Positions 54,585 through 63,957 of a stretch of DNA of 64,000 nucleotides are shown here, one piece after another. Position 1 is the stretch's first letter. The number at the start of each line of letters is the position of its first letter. The DNA comes from Sphingobium fluviale (GTDB lineage: Bacteria; Pseudomonadota; Alphaproteobacteria; Sphingomonadales; Sphingomonadaceae): contig NZ_SBKP01000010.1 of assembly GCF_004122115.1 (NCBI RefSeq), forward strand, positions 51,880-115,879. The letters run 5' to 3'. The notes under the pieces were generated by a model, which saw nothing but the letters and a program-made list of their open reading frames with translations, made no database searches and was not told the DNA's origin. A program made the translations under genes and the position numbers.

Positions 54585-55265
54585 ATGTCTCAAATACGTT
54601 TTGCTACCAAGCGATTTTTGGTTTCCATCTGTGCGGCTTCGGCTTTGATTTTCACAATGGCGTCCTGTGCGGGTGCGGGCGGATTTTCAAACGAAACGAT
54701 CAGGTACAAGATGACCGTGACGGTCGAGACGCCAGAGGGCATCAAGACCGGCTCCGCCGTGCGGGAAGCCATCCGCTATACCGAGCCAAGCATCCTGCCC
54801 GATCAAGGCGGTACTTTCTACAACATCACCAAGGGCGAAGCTGTTGTCGTTGATCTTGGGCATCGTGGGGTTTTGTTTGTCCTGATTGGAGGCGAATGGG
54901 AAGCAAGAATTGTTTTCAAGGCGCTTGAAACATCTAATAAAGTAAATATGCAAGATTTAGACCCACTTATTAAGAAATGGGGCGCGCCAAGATTTGTCTA
55001 TTTCAAAGACATGAATGACCCTAAAACCGTCGCAAGCGCGAGTTATCTAAATTTGCAGAGAGATTTTGGATATGGCGTTTCTCTTAAACAGATTGAAGTA
55101 GAAACTGTAAATACTCCTGCAAGTTTCGGTAATGTAGAACGGCTTTTGCCATGGCTCTCAGAGAGGGCAAATCTTCCTGGATCTATAGGATCAGACCCTG
55201 ATAGTCCCTTTAAGGATAAAACCGGTCTCTGGCTAAAGTCTATTGAATTCAAGAGAGGATTTTAA
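54585..55265 (+). CDS. Lipoprotein of unknown function beside the RTX protein
   Basis: 226 aa. Signal peptide with lipobox (IFTMASC, cleavage before C28) points to a lipid-anchored protein. The mature part has no recognised domain; it is beta-rich with ETIRYKMTVTVETPEGIKTGSAV and GEAVVVDLGHRGVLFVLIGG. It is 2 bp before the RTX protein start, so the two are co-transcribed and may act together, e.g. as an immunity or anchoring partner. AT-rich codon use sets it apart from its neighbours. Confidence 0.75.
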   Translation: MSQIRFATKRFLVSICAASALIFTMASCAGAGGFSNETIRYKMTVTVETPEGIKTGSAVREAIRYTEPSILPDQGGTFYNITKGEAVVVDLGHRGVLFVLIGGEWEARIVFKALETSNKVNMQDLDPLIKKWGAPRFVYFKDMNDPKTVASASYLNLQRDFGYGVSLKQIEVETVNTPASFGNVERLLPWLSERANLPGSIGSDPDSPFKDKTGLWLKSIEFKRGF

Positions 55266-55267
55266 AA

Positions 55268-58200
55268 ATGGCAATTGAACCTAATTCACCACTCTTTCAA
55301 GCTATACTAGCGATGGACTCCTACAGCAGGGGATACTTATCTGGAGTTGATTTACGTTTAAGGGAGGAGAACGGAAATCTTGTGGTGGACGAGAACGGTG
55401 CACCTATTCCATCCGATACTATCGGAAACACGCTAGGACATTTAACAATTATCGCAAATTCCTCTGAAGCGTTTCCATCTGGAGATGATCAAAAGGCGGG
55501 ATTCTACGCCATAGCTTATCAGTATACGGATGCAAACAGTCAAATAAAAACAATTATCTCTTATCGCGGTACTGATCAGTTTTTTACAACATACGATGCT
55601 AATAACAATCCTTTGGTGGGTGGTGACATTGCCAACGCCTATCTAGTCGGTAGCGGAGCAGCAGAGCAGACCCAAGCCCGACTGGCGATAGAGTTCTATA
55701 AATCAGTTGCAGCAGCTATCAATCCCCAGAATCCTGACCCTTATGCCGCGAACATTGTCGTCACCGGCCATTCTTCCGGTGGCGGCTTGGCGGGACTTGT
55801 CGGCGCGATATACCACAAGGAAGGCGTGGTCTTTGACAATATGGCATTTGTTGAGGCCGCCCGAAACCTGTCTTTTTATAATGGTAGTCCGAGCAGCCCG
55901 AATGATCCATCCGACCTGTTGCGCCCGCTTTACAGCGAAGATTTCTATCAGCTGATTAACGGTACCAACGGACCTGTTTTGATTGATGGAAACGGGCAGC
56001 GGTCTCTTGATCCGCGCTGGCAGTCTGGCGGAGATTTCTATGCGAAATTTGAGGGGCTAAAGGCTTACACGATAGCGGGGGAAATCCTCGCAGAGGACTT
56101 TATTCCCGGCGGAAATGCGCATCAAGACCCCGTGAAACCTGTTGAGCTTTCCCTCGCAGCAGATGTTGGATGGTTCAACCTGATTGGTGATAATGGCATA
56201 GACCCCTTTGACGCTCACAACGTGGCCACACTTGTCATTCGCATGTTCGCAGGCATAACGCCCGCCGAGGAAGCTGCATTCGGACATGCTTGGAAAATCG
56301 CAGCGCCGCATTTTTGGCCGGTGATGTATGATAACCAATTCAGCCAAAGTATCGGCGTTGGCGTAGCGGATGGCGGAAGGTACATCGCAGAGAACGGGCC
56401 GCATGGATACGACAAGACGATGCGGACTTATATTGCCTACTCAGCCATCGATAACGGCGCTGATGATTTATCTGCCCGCCCTTATGGCGATACTGCGATA
56501 CGCGCGCTCTACGACGACGCGAGCGATCTTGGCGTTGCGATGGGGGTGGCCTCGAAAGGCGCAGCCGTCCTTAGATATGCGGAACAGCTCAGCAAGGTTT
56601 TTGTCGAGTTTGCGGCGAAGCTGGCCATGGAAAAGGTGCTGCAATCAAGTGATTACGCAACGGAACATAATGCTCTGCAAGGCATATTGAGCCTGACGGA
56701 GGGAAACACGGGCATAACCGCTGATTTTTCATCTGCGAAATGGCAATTTGACAACGAGGCCCCTTCAAACATTATTTCAAAGCAATTATTGCTCGGAAAT
56801 CTGCGTATTGACGACCTTCAGAAGCAATACATTCTGGATCAGTTTGAACATATTCAGAAAATAACAATTTCAACGACACGGGATGCTTTTAACTATGTCA
56901 TCCCGGCATCGGGCGGCAATTCTACGCAGATGTTCATCGAAAATTCGACGTCTGAATCTACAAGCGGCGCACAGATCGTTGTCGGCGGCGCAGGGAACGA
57001 TGCTGTTTACGCGCGTATCGGCGGAGATTTTGTTATCGGCGGTCATGGTATCGATACAGTGGACTACTCCGGCATTTATATTGCTCCGCCGGAGGGGGAG
57101 ATTTACCCCGCTCCCAATTATGACCCCTACAGCTACACTACCGGGCTGGAAGCGGATTTTAGCGCCGCAGCGGAATCCGGGTTCGGCACGGTCAAGCTGA
57201 TGGGCTCCATGCATACTGTCAAAGACTACCTGTTCTCGGTCGAGCATCTGACACTGACAGATTATGACGACGGCTTGTGGCTCAGCACCCCTGTGGCGGG
57301 TGTGGAGCGCTGGTTTGACGGCGGCGCTGGCGGCGATACTGTGTTTTATGATACATCAAACCTCATCCGCGACGATGTCAATTCCGTTGTGCAGAACATT
57401 AACGGAACTGGCAAAGACCATCTGTTGAACGTCGATTTCTTCGGATTTTCTCCCAGTCAATACTATGACATTGTAAACGGTAATCTGCCCGGCCCTGTGC
57501 TGAATATGGCGGCAAAATATATTATTCCGGATGTTCGTTATACATACGATGTCAACGCATCGTCTGCGAGTACGCTGGATTACTCTACCTCGGCGGCCAA
57601 CATTCTCTTTACGCTTGGCGTGCAGTACAATACCGCAGAGATGTTTGACGCAAGCGGCGTGCATACACATCTGATATCAGAAACGCCCTCAATGGTTATA
57701 GGCAGTAACGCTGTCGGTAACACTATCTCTTTCTATGGCACAGGTGCATTTACCGGCGGGATTCAGGACGACACTATCGTCATTCAGACCGGCGGTTTCG
57801 AGACGATGGGCCGCATTACGATTGGCTATCAAGGTGGTTATGACCAGATTGTTTCGTATGGTAGCGAGCTTGCACCCGGCCTGAACCCTGTAAATGCGCC
57901 ACTGCTGATCCTTATGGCGAATGGCATCTTGCCAGATCAGGTTTCTGTCGAGTTCTTCAATCAAAGCGAACAGGACGGCGACCCTTTGGTTGGCACCTAT
58001 TTCCCCGTTACCTATGCAGACGCATTGATTACGGTTGATGGTTACGGCACCATTTCGATTGAGGGGCTAAAGCTCTATAACAACGGTTCGTTCGTGCCTT
58101 TGCAAATCGCCTTCGGTGATGGAACGACTTGGGAATGGGGCGAGACTGGACAACCGGCATCGCTCTTTGATTATGACACGTCTTTCTTTGGCAAAGGGAA

Positions 58201-59785
58201 CTGGGACAACAACGTTCTGACGGGCTACGAAGGGCAAGACAACACGCTTCACGGCTTTGGGGGCGATGACACCATCATCGCTAGCTATGGCAACGATCTT
58301 GTTTACGGCGGTGACGGAGAAGACTTTATCGATGCTGGTATGGGGGTTAACACCGTTTATGGCGGATTTGGTGCGGACACCGTTGTTATGAGCCCCTACA
58401 GCGTGACCAACTTTGTGGATTATACCGCGGCGCAGAAAGATATTATCATTCTGCCATATACGGTATCCGACATTTCGCAGCTCGTGACGTCGTGGTGGAC
58501 GAGCCCTCATGGCGCTCAAGGTTTGGAGCTCTATGCGGATAATACCTCTATGCTGCTCGGTATCGAAAGACCGGAAGCAGAGGACGAAGACGCCGTTGTT
58601 CGTGTGCAGTTGAATAGCGGCACCAAGCTGTCGCTTGCCGTGGATCGTGACGGCCTTATTACCAGCGTGACATCGATCGGCTCCGGCGGTGACGACGATG
58701 GCATTTACGGCACGCCGGACAACGATACACTGCATGGAACAGCCTGGCGCGATTTCATCTACGGTCTCGCTGGCGACGATGTTATCTGGGGCTATGCGGA
58801 CGATGATGTGATCGTGGGCGGCGCAGGAGATGATACGCTCTATGGCGGCGTGGGCAACGACAACTACTGGTTCAATCTAGGTGACGGTTCCGACACCATT
58901 GTTGATGAAGGCGGATCATTGGATCGCATCCGTTTCGCTGCGTCGGTCGAATCTTCGAGTGTGTCCTATTATCAGGACGGGGACGATCTATTCATCAGAT
59001 ACGGCGCTGGCTCGGACGAAATCACCGTGACGGGATTCTTTGCGAGCGACGAGACGCGCATCGAGGAAGTGGCCTTCATGGACGGCACAATTCATGATGC
59101 AGCGTACATCCTTGCCGCTGTTTCCACAGGGACAGGTACGATCACGGGCACGTCCGGCGCGGACCTTCTAGAGGGCACTGAGGCAGCCGATATTCTTCGC
59201 GGTCTAGGCGGCGCTGATACTCTCTATGGCTATGATGGCGACGACATTCTTATCGGTGGAAACGGTCACGACAGTCTCTATGGAGGCATCGGTAACGATA
59301 TCCTGCGCGGCGGTAGTGGTAACGACCTTCTTATCGGCGGCGCAGGGAACGATATTCTCAAAGGCAGCGCGGGGAATGATATTCTTCGTGGCGGTAGTGG
59401 CGATGATATCCTGCGCGGCGGTGACGGAGACGACCGTCTAGTCGGCGGACGCGGCAGCGATACGCTGGATGGCGGCAACGGTGTGGATACCTTCGTGTTT
59501 CGTGCCAACCATATCGGCACCGGCGTAGATACGATCAAGGATTTCAGCTTGGCGCAGAACGACAAAATCGACATCAGCGATCTTCTATCCGCCTATGACC
59601 CTCTAACGGATGCGCTGGCAGACTTCGTCCAGTTTACCCGCAGCGGCAAGAAGTCGAATATGTTTGTCGATCTTGATGGCGCAGGCGCGGAGCACGACTG
59701 GGTGCATGTGGCAACGCTTCAAGGCGTGACAGCTTTGCCCGATGTGGACACGCTTGTTGCCAACGGCCACCTGCTGGCCGCGTAG
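55268..59785 (+). CDS. RTX calcium-binding protein with N-terminal lipase-like domain
   Basis: 1505 aa. The N-terminal alpha/beta-hydrolase segment has GHSSGGGLAGLVGA with nucleophile Ser169 (G-x-S-x-G), followed by a long beta-rich region. Glycine-rich RTX nonapeptides (GG-x-G-x-D-x-L) occur in three blocks, about residues 980-1040, 1140-1200 and 1290-1405. It ends with a short non-cleaved C-terminal region as in type I-secreted proteins. No TolC or ABC secretion genes are nearby, so export must use other cell components. Probably a secreted lipase or phospholipase. Confidence 0.88.
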   Translation: MAIEPNSPLFQAILAMDSYSRGYLSGVDLRLREENGNLVVDENGAPIPSDTIGNTLGHLTIIANSSEAFPSGDDQKAGFYAIAYQYTDANSQIKTIISYRGTDQFFTTYDANNNPLVGGDIANAYLVGSGAAEQTQARLAIEFYKSVAAAINPQNPDPYAANIVVTGHSSGGGLAGLVGAIYHKEGVVFDNMAFVEAARNLSFYNGSPSSPNDPSDLLRPLYSEDFYQLINGTNGPVLIDGNGQRSLDPRWQSGGDFYAKFEGLKAYTIAGEILAEDFIPGGNAHQDPVKPVELSLAADVGWFNLIGDNGIDPFDAHNVATLVIRMFAGITPAEEAAFGHAWKIAAPHFWPVMYDNQFSQSIGVGVADGGRYIAENGPHGYDKTMRTYIAYSAIDNGADDLSARPYGDTAIRALYDDASDLGVAMGVASKGAAVLRYAEQLSKVFVEFAAKLAMEKVLQSSDYATEHNALQGILSLTEGNTGITADFSSAKWQFDNEAPSNIISKQLLLGNLRIDDLQKQYILDQFEHIQKITISTTRDAFNYVIPASGGNSTQMFIENSTSESTSGAQIVVGGAGNDAVYARIGGDFVIGGHGIDTVDYSGIYIAPPEGEIYPAPNYDPYSYTTGLEADFSAAAESGFGTVKLMGSMHTVKDYLFSVEHLTLTDYDDGLWLSTPVAGVERWFDGGAGGDTVFYDTSNLIRDDVNSVVQNINGTGKDHLLNVDFFGFSPSQYYDIVNGNLPGPVLNMAAKYIIPDVRYTYDVNASSASTLDYSTSAANILFTLGVQYNTAEMFDASGVHTHLISETPSMVIGSNAVGNTISFYGTGAFTGGIQDDTIVIQTGGFETMGRITIGYQGGYDQIVSYGSELAPGLNPVNAPLLILMANGILPDQVSVEFFNQSEQDGDPLVGTYFPVTYADALITVDGYGTISIEGLKLYNNGSFVPLQIAFGDGTTWEWGETGQPASLFDYDTSFFGKGNWDNNVLTGYEGQDNTLHGFGGDDTIIASYGNDLVYGGDGEDFIDAGMGVNTVYGGFGADTVVMSPYSVTNFVDYTAAQKDIIILPYTVSDISQLVTSWWTSPHGAQGLELYADNTSMLLGIERPEAEDEDAVVRVQLNSGTKLSLAVDRDGLITSVTSIGSGGDDDGIYGTPDNDTLHGTAWRDFIYGLAGDDVIWGYADDDVIVGGAGDDTLYGGVGNDNYWFNLGDGSDTIVDEGGSLDRIRFAASVESSSVSYYQDGDDLFIRYGAGSDEITVTGFFASDETRIEEVAFMDGTIHDAAYILAAVSTGTGTITGTSGADLLEGTEAADILRGLGGADTLYGYDGDDILIGGNGHDSLYGGIGNDILRGGSGNDLLIGGAGNDILKGSAGNDILRGGSGDDILRGGDGDDRLVGGRGSDTLDGGNGVDTFVFRANHIGTGVDTIKDFSLAQNDKIDISDLLSAYDPLTDALADFVQFTRSGKKSNMFVDLDGAGAEHDWVHVATLQGVTALPDVDTLVANGHLLAA

Positions 59786-59802
59786 CGACGACCCAGTTTT
59801 GG

Positions 59803-59847
59803 GAAAAGAAAGCCGCCAGCTGTTCCATCCGCTGGCGGTTTTCTTTT
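59803..59847 (+). terminator. Terminator after the RTX gene
   Basis: GCCGCCAGC and GCTGGCGGT pair around a 10-nt loop; A-rich sequence precedes and TTTTCTTTT follows. It terminates the RTX transcript and, because the gene after it is convergent, may also stop that one. Confidence 0.85.
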
Positions 59848-59856
59848 AGGCGGGGC

Positions 59857-60045
59857 TTAAAAGCCCGGCCCTTTGACGCGGCGCGTGATGATCGCGCGGT
59901 TGATGTTTTCGAGGGACGCCAGCGCATTCGCGCGCTCGGTGGTGGCGGGCTCGGTGAAGGCCAGTTCCTGCTGCACGCGGTAGAATTTGGAGTGCAGAGC
60001 GGTTTCCGGCAGGTTGTCGAGTTCGGAAGCGACGATGAGGCGCAT
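59857..60045 (-). CDS. Small hypothetical protein
   Basis: 62 aa, MRLIVASELDNLPETALHSKFYRVQQELAF at the start. Unrecognised, but short proteins of this type recur near transfer genes. AGGGAG lies about 7 bases before the ATG at 60045. It runs against the RTX gene and ends inside the region after the terminator. Confidence 0.6.
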   Translation of the reverse strand: MRLIVASELDNLPETALHSKFYRVQQELAFTEPATTERANALASLENINRAIITRRVKGPGF

Positions 60046-60333
60046 GGGCTGTCTCCCTATTGCTTGAGGCCGCAACCACTACGGCCTTTCATGCCCCCCG
60101 ATGACGCCAGCGGCATTGCCGGGCGCATCCGTAGGACCGCAACGGAGAGAAGAAGCCCGCACGGGCTTGCGCCCAGCAGGCAAAGCCGCTGGCAGGGTGC
60201 ATGATGGATAGGACGTATGGGTGCAGACACGCAGGGAGATTGTCCCGCGCCGGTTTCTGACTTGCCCTGAACCTCGTTTCCGCCGGAGCACGATGGCCTG
60301 CCTGCCTGCCTGCCGCGCGCGGATGGAAGGGCT

Positions 60334-60753
60334 TCATCCCCTGAGCATATTCGCCGCCTGCGTGTAGTTGTACGCCTCGTAGAGCGTCCACAGCCCGCCC
60401 GCGATGAACACGACGCCGATCAGGAAAACGAGCGTCATCACGCCGAGCGCGATAAGCGTCACGCCCATCAGATAGCCGACCGTCGTCGGGATGGTATAGA
60501 CAGCGCGTGTCTTGTCGTTGCGCAGCGCCAGCGCCTTGAACACGCCGTTCTTCTCGCGTCCGGCCAGTGTTACCTCATCGCCATCGCGGATGTCCGGCAC
60601 ATCGGCCAGCTTGATTTGCGCGGAGCGCTCGCCAACGCGAAAGGCGATGACCTGCCCGGTTTTCACAGAGCCGCCATTGCGGCCCACCGTGCCGCGCGTT
60701 TCGGTGGAATGGCGGATACCGCTGACAGGCCCGCTCAGTGTGGTGAGTTCCAT
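60334..60753 (-). CDS. Small membrane protein of unknown function
   Basis: 139 aa. N-terminal half soluble and beta-rich (VIAFRVGERSAQIKLADVPDIRDGDEVTLAGREK looks like an OB- or SH3-like barrel); C-terminal half has two hydrophobic helices (about 90-125). Family not recognised. It is 14 bp after the lipoprotein gene at 60768-61376 on the same strand, so the two form a pair. Confidence 0.7.
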   Translation of the reverse strand: MELTTLSGPVSGIRHSTETRGTVGRNGGSVKTGQVIAFRVGERSAQIKLADVPDIRDGDEVTLAGREKNGVFKALALRNDKTRAVYTIPTTVGYLMGVTLIALGVMTLVFLIGVVFIAGGLWTLYEAYNYTQAANMLRG

Positions 60754-60767
60754 ATCTGTCTCTATGT

Positions 60768-61376
60768 TCAGCGCGTCACGTCGCTGATGTCATTGGCGCG
60801 CCAATCAGGCGGCATGCTCGATTGGGTGCAGTAGCGGGCGCTGTGTTCCCAGCCGCTCGCGCTCTTGGACGTAAACGCCGTATCGCCCTTGAGCGTATAG
60901 GTCGTGACGCTGGTTTCTGGCGGGGCGTTCTCCTGCAAATCCCCGCAGGCTTCCGTGACGCGAAACGTGTTCGGCCCCGTTTGCTCGATCTTCTTGAACT
61001 CGCAGAAGTCCCGCGCGCCGCCGATACCCTCACGGCGCAGCAGCGTCGTGGTGGCGTTGGAGGCTTGGCCGCACGGCGTGTCGCTGGCGACATAATAGCC
61101 GCGCTTGAGCGGGAGCACCGTGACCACGGCTGCTTGCACCCGAGCCGGAGGCGTCTCCGGTGTTTCGGGTGCGGAGACAGAGGTTGTGGTGGCAACTTTG
61201 GTTGCTGTGGTTGCGTCCGCCGCGTTGCCGGTCGCCGGTGCAGCTACGTCCTCTGTGACGGTGGAATTCTCCGCCGTCGCTGCGTTCTTATTTTCCGCCG
61301 TATCGGCGGGCTGGCCGCAGGCGGCAAGCCCCGTCGCCAAGATCAGCGGCATTATGATGAAACGGGTTTGGCTCAT
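60768..61376 (-). CDS. Hypothetical lipoprotein
   Basis: 202 aa from the ATG at 61376. Signal peptide ends LATGLAAC (lipobox), then about 70 low-complexity Thr/Ala-rich residues, then a domain with four Cys (PCGQASN, DFCEFKK, ACGDLQE and RYCTQ) that could form two disulfides. Not assigned to a family. The frame is open to 61460 but there is no ribosome site there. Confidence 0.7.
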   Translation of the reverse strand: MSQTRFIIMPLILATGLAACGQPADTAENKNAATAENSTVTEDVAAPATGNAADATTATKVATTTSVSAPETPETPPARVQAAVVTVLPLKRGYYVASDTPCGQASNATTTLLRREGIGGARDFCEFKKIEQTGPNTFRVTEACGDLQENAPPETSVTTYTLKGDTAFTSKSASGWEHSARYCTQSSMPPDWRANDISDVTR

Positions 61377-61567
61377 GACATCTCCGCGCGTGAAATTCCT
61401 TTCCGTCATGGTTAAGGTGGCGCGCGCGGTCATTCGTCCCCTAAACAGGGGAGAAATCACGCAGCATCGAACAATGCTGGCGCGCGGCGTTGTTCAGGTG
61501 CGGTTATTTGAAGTGCGGATAAGGTTAACTGTTATCAGCGCATAAATACGGGGGGCGTTACGCGGCC

Positions 61568-62710
61568 ATGCTGTCCGAAGAAATCCTTGAACCCCGTCTC
61601 TCGGGATTAATCGCGCATCTATACGATGCGGCAGTGGATGATAGCCTTTGGGCAGGAACGGCTACGCGCATCGCGGAAACGCTCGGCTCGACCAGCACCG
61701 TTCTTAAACTCCACGGTGACAATGCCAGCGTGAACCTGCTGGAATGCACTGACAACCTCATGGTGTCCGCGCGCGAGCAGGCATGGGCGGATGACTGGCA
61801 CCGCAAGGATTTATGGGTGGAGCGCAGCGTGGCCTACGGCATGTCGCGCATCATCACGGATGAAGATTTGGTGACGCGCGAGGAACAGGCGCGCAGCGGC
61901 TTTTATCAGGAATGGCTCCGGCATCTTGATATTCATCACATGATTGGCGCGGTGTTTTCCGCAGCAGACGGCGCGATTGGCGTTCTCGGCATCCACAGAC
62001 CGCAGGGTGCCGGAGCTTATACAGGCCATGAACGGCGGCAGGCTGCGCTTGTTCTGCCGCACTTGCAGCGGGCGCTGCGTCTCGGGCAGCGCTTCGCGGC
62101 AGTATCCCAAAGCCATGCGGTGACATTGCAGGCGCTCGACCGTCTGGATACCGGCGTCCTCATGGTGGACGGCGCTGGCCGCATCATCCACGCAAGCGAC
62201 ATGGCGGAGCGGCTGCTGCGAGAAAATGCGGAGCTTGCCGTTATTCGCGGACGGCTGGCGCTGCGTCCGCTAGCCCTTCACGACAAGCTGCTGGCACTGG
62301 TGCGCGGGGCGATGGACACGGCGCGGGGCAAGATTGCCAAACCCGGCGCAGCCCTTTCCATTCCGCGCCCGCATCGCATGCCGCTGGCGCTTGAGGTTGC
62401 CCCTTTGCGCCCATCGGCTTCCGCCTTTGGCGAGCAGCGGCCTTGCGTTCTGGTATTCATCCGCGACCCCGAAGCACCGATTGCCGCCGCGCGGTTACGC
62501 GAACTCTTCGGCCTGACCCGCACTGAAGCGGCGGTTGCCGCCGCCCTCGGGCGCGGAATCTCTCTTGAGGATATTGCCGCAAACATGGGCATCGGACTTG
62601 CGACGGTGCGCAGCCATCTCAAGCGGATTCTGGCCAAGACGGGAACGCATCGGCAGGCGGAAGCCGCAGCTTTGCTGGCGCGTAGCGTTTCGACGGTTTC
62701 CAATCACTGA
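61568..62710 (+). CDS. LuxR-family transcriptional regulator
   Basis: 380 aa. N-terminal region (about 1-190) is a PAS/GAF-like sensor of unknown ligand; the C-terminal LuxR/FixJ HTH (about 318-375) has FGLTRTEAAVAAALGRGISLEDIAANMGIGLATVRSHLKRILAKTGTHRQAEAAAL. No autoinducer-binding signature is obvious. Stands alone, 190 bp after the divergent lipoprotein gene. Likely regulates a cargo or transfer function of the element, inference only. Confidence 0.8.
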   Translation: MLSEEILEPRLSGLIAHLYDAAVDDSLWAGTATRIAETLGSTSTVLKLHGDNASVNLLECTDNLMVSAREQAWADDWHRKDLWVERSVAYGMSRIITDEDLVTREEQARSGFYQEWLRHLDIHHMIGAVFSAADGAIGVLGIHRPQGAGAYTGHERRQAALVLPHLQRALRLGQRFAAVSQSHAVTLQALDRLDTGVLMVDGAGRIIHASDMAERLLRENAELAVIRGRLALRPLALHDKLLALVRGAMDTARGKIAKPGAALSIPRPHRMPLALEVAPLRPSASAFGEQRPCVLVFIRDPEAPIAAARLRELFGLTRTEAAVAAALGRGISLEDIAANMGIGLATVRSHLKRILAKTGTHRQAEAAALLARSVSTVSNH

Positions 62711-63061
62711 CAATATGGGCGCGTCCGGCATAGCCGGATTGGGCTTTATGCCTTGCGGCACCGAGCCGCCGCGCAGCCGCGTCTCGGCCATCCGGTAACA
62801 ATCCCGCGCGCAGATAGTGCGCGGCCTTCGTCCGCAAACTTCTTTCTTTTCGTTGAGGGGCTGCGCCCTTTTTCGTTTGGGGGCGTGCCGCCCCTTCACC
62901 GTCAAGACCAAGCCCCAAGGGGCGGAAAACGCTGGCCGTGTAGTCGCTGCGCTCCGGCCCGCGCCATCCACCGTTTTCCGGTCTGGACGGCAGAATCCCC
63001 GCTCATTGCCGCGTGGCTAGTCGGTTGCATGCGCAACCCATCAGCCAAGGAAGAAAAGGCA
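62711..63061. other. Hairpin-rich leader upstream of ardC
   Basis: No gene. Consecutive inverted repeats: TCCGGC-ATA-GCCGGA near 62724, a GC-rich GCGCGC/GCGCGG pair near 62805-62826, GGGC-TGC-GCCC followed by five T near 62860-62876 (terminator-like), GGGGCG-TGC-CGCCCC near 62880, and GCCCCAAGGGGC near 62910. Similar leaders before ard genes on plasmids can act as single-strand promoters or attenuators; that role is inference here. Confidence 0.5.
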
Positions 63062-63898
63062 ATGAAACAAGATGTTTATGAACGTGTAACCGCTCAAATC
63101 GTGACCGCACTGGAAAACGGCGTCCGCCCGTGGTTTCAGCCGTGGAACGCCGAACATGCCGCAGGGCGTATTACCCGCCCGCTGCGCGCAAACGGCCAGC
63201 CCTACCGTGGTATCAATGTCCTGATGCTGTGGGGCGCAGCCTGTGAGCGCGGTTATAACGCACCCATCTGGATGACCTACAAACAGGCGCAGGAACTTGG
63301 CGGGAACGTCCGCAAGGGCGAGAAAGGCAACCTTGTCGTTTACGCCAATACCATCATCAAGACCGAAACCGACGAGAACGGACAGGAATCGGAGCGCGAT
63401 ATTCCTTTTATGAAGGGCTATACCGTGTTCAACGTGGAGCAGGTGGACGGTTTGCCCGCGCATTTTTATGCGCTGGCCGAACGTCCCGCCGATACCGTGC
63501 AGCGCATCGCGCATGCGGAGGCTTTCTTTGCCGCGACCCGTGCGGACATTCGCCACGGCGGAACCCGCGCTTATTTCAGCCCCGCACAAGACTTTGTGCA
63601 AATGCCGCCCTTTGAAGCCTTCCGCGAAGCCGAAGCCTATTACGCCACGCTTGCCCATGAAATGACCCACTGGACGAAAGGCGCGAACCGCTTGGAGCGC
63701 GACTTTGGCCGCAAGCGCTGGGGCGATGAAGGATATGCGATGGAAGAACTTGTCGCGGAGCTTGGCGCGGCCTTCCTTTGCGCCGACCTTTCCCTGTCAC
63801 CTGAACCCCGCGACGAACACGCCGCCTATATCAGCAACTGGCTCGGTTTATGCTCACCTCGCCATAACTTCATTAATCGCGAGGTGTCGATAATGTGA
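63062..63898 (+). CDS. ardC: ArdC antirestriction protein, C-terminus altered
   Basis: 278 aa. N-terminal ssDNA-binding ArdC domain (DUF1738; ERVTAQIVTALENGVRPWFQPWN) and C-terminal zincin-like metallopeptidase fold with HEMTHW at about 199-204. It protects incoming single-stranded DNA from restriction. After AAYISNWL (about residue 261) the sequence turns to LCSPRHNFINREVSIM and stops, unlike the normal ArdC tail. A mobile junction or deletion is likely. Preceded by AAGGAAG. Confidence 0.85.
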   Translation: MKQDVYERVTAQIVTALENGVRPWFQPWNAEHAAGRITRPLRANGQPYRGINVLMLWGAACERGYNAPIWMTYKQAQELGGNVRKGEKGNLVVYANTIIKTETDENGQESERDIPFMKGYTVFNVEQVDGLPAHFYALAERPADTVQRIAHAEAFFAATRADIRHGGTRAYFSPAQDFVQMPPFEAFREAEAYYATLAHEMTHWTKGANRLERDFGRKRWGDEGYAMEELVAELGAAFLCADLSLSPEPRDEHAAYISNWLGLCSPRHNFINREVSIM

Positions 63899-63957
63899 AG
63901 GAGCGCGGCCAGATTGGCCGAGTTCTGGGGTTTCCTGCAAACGTTCCTTCACATTAT
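63890..63957. repeat. 16-bp imperfect inverted repeats after the ardC break
   Basis: ATAATGTGAAGGAGCG (63890-63905) pairs with CGTTCCTTCACATTAT (63942-63957), 15 of 16 bases, with a smaller hairpin CGGCCA-GAT-TGGCCG (63906-63920) between. It starts within the last codons of the truncated ardC, so it may be part of the sequence that interrupted ardC. No transposase is seen before the window ends. Confidence 0.5.

Noticed and set aside
60285..60320. CCTG-rich short tandem repeat near 60297-60314
   Set aside because: Only four to five imperfect CTGC units in a GC-rich gap; no evidence that it is functional.
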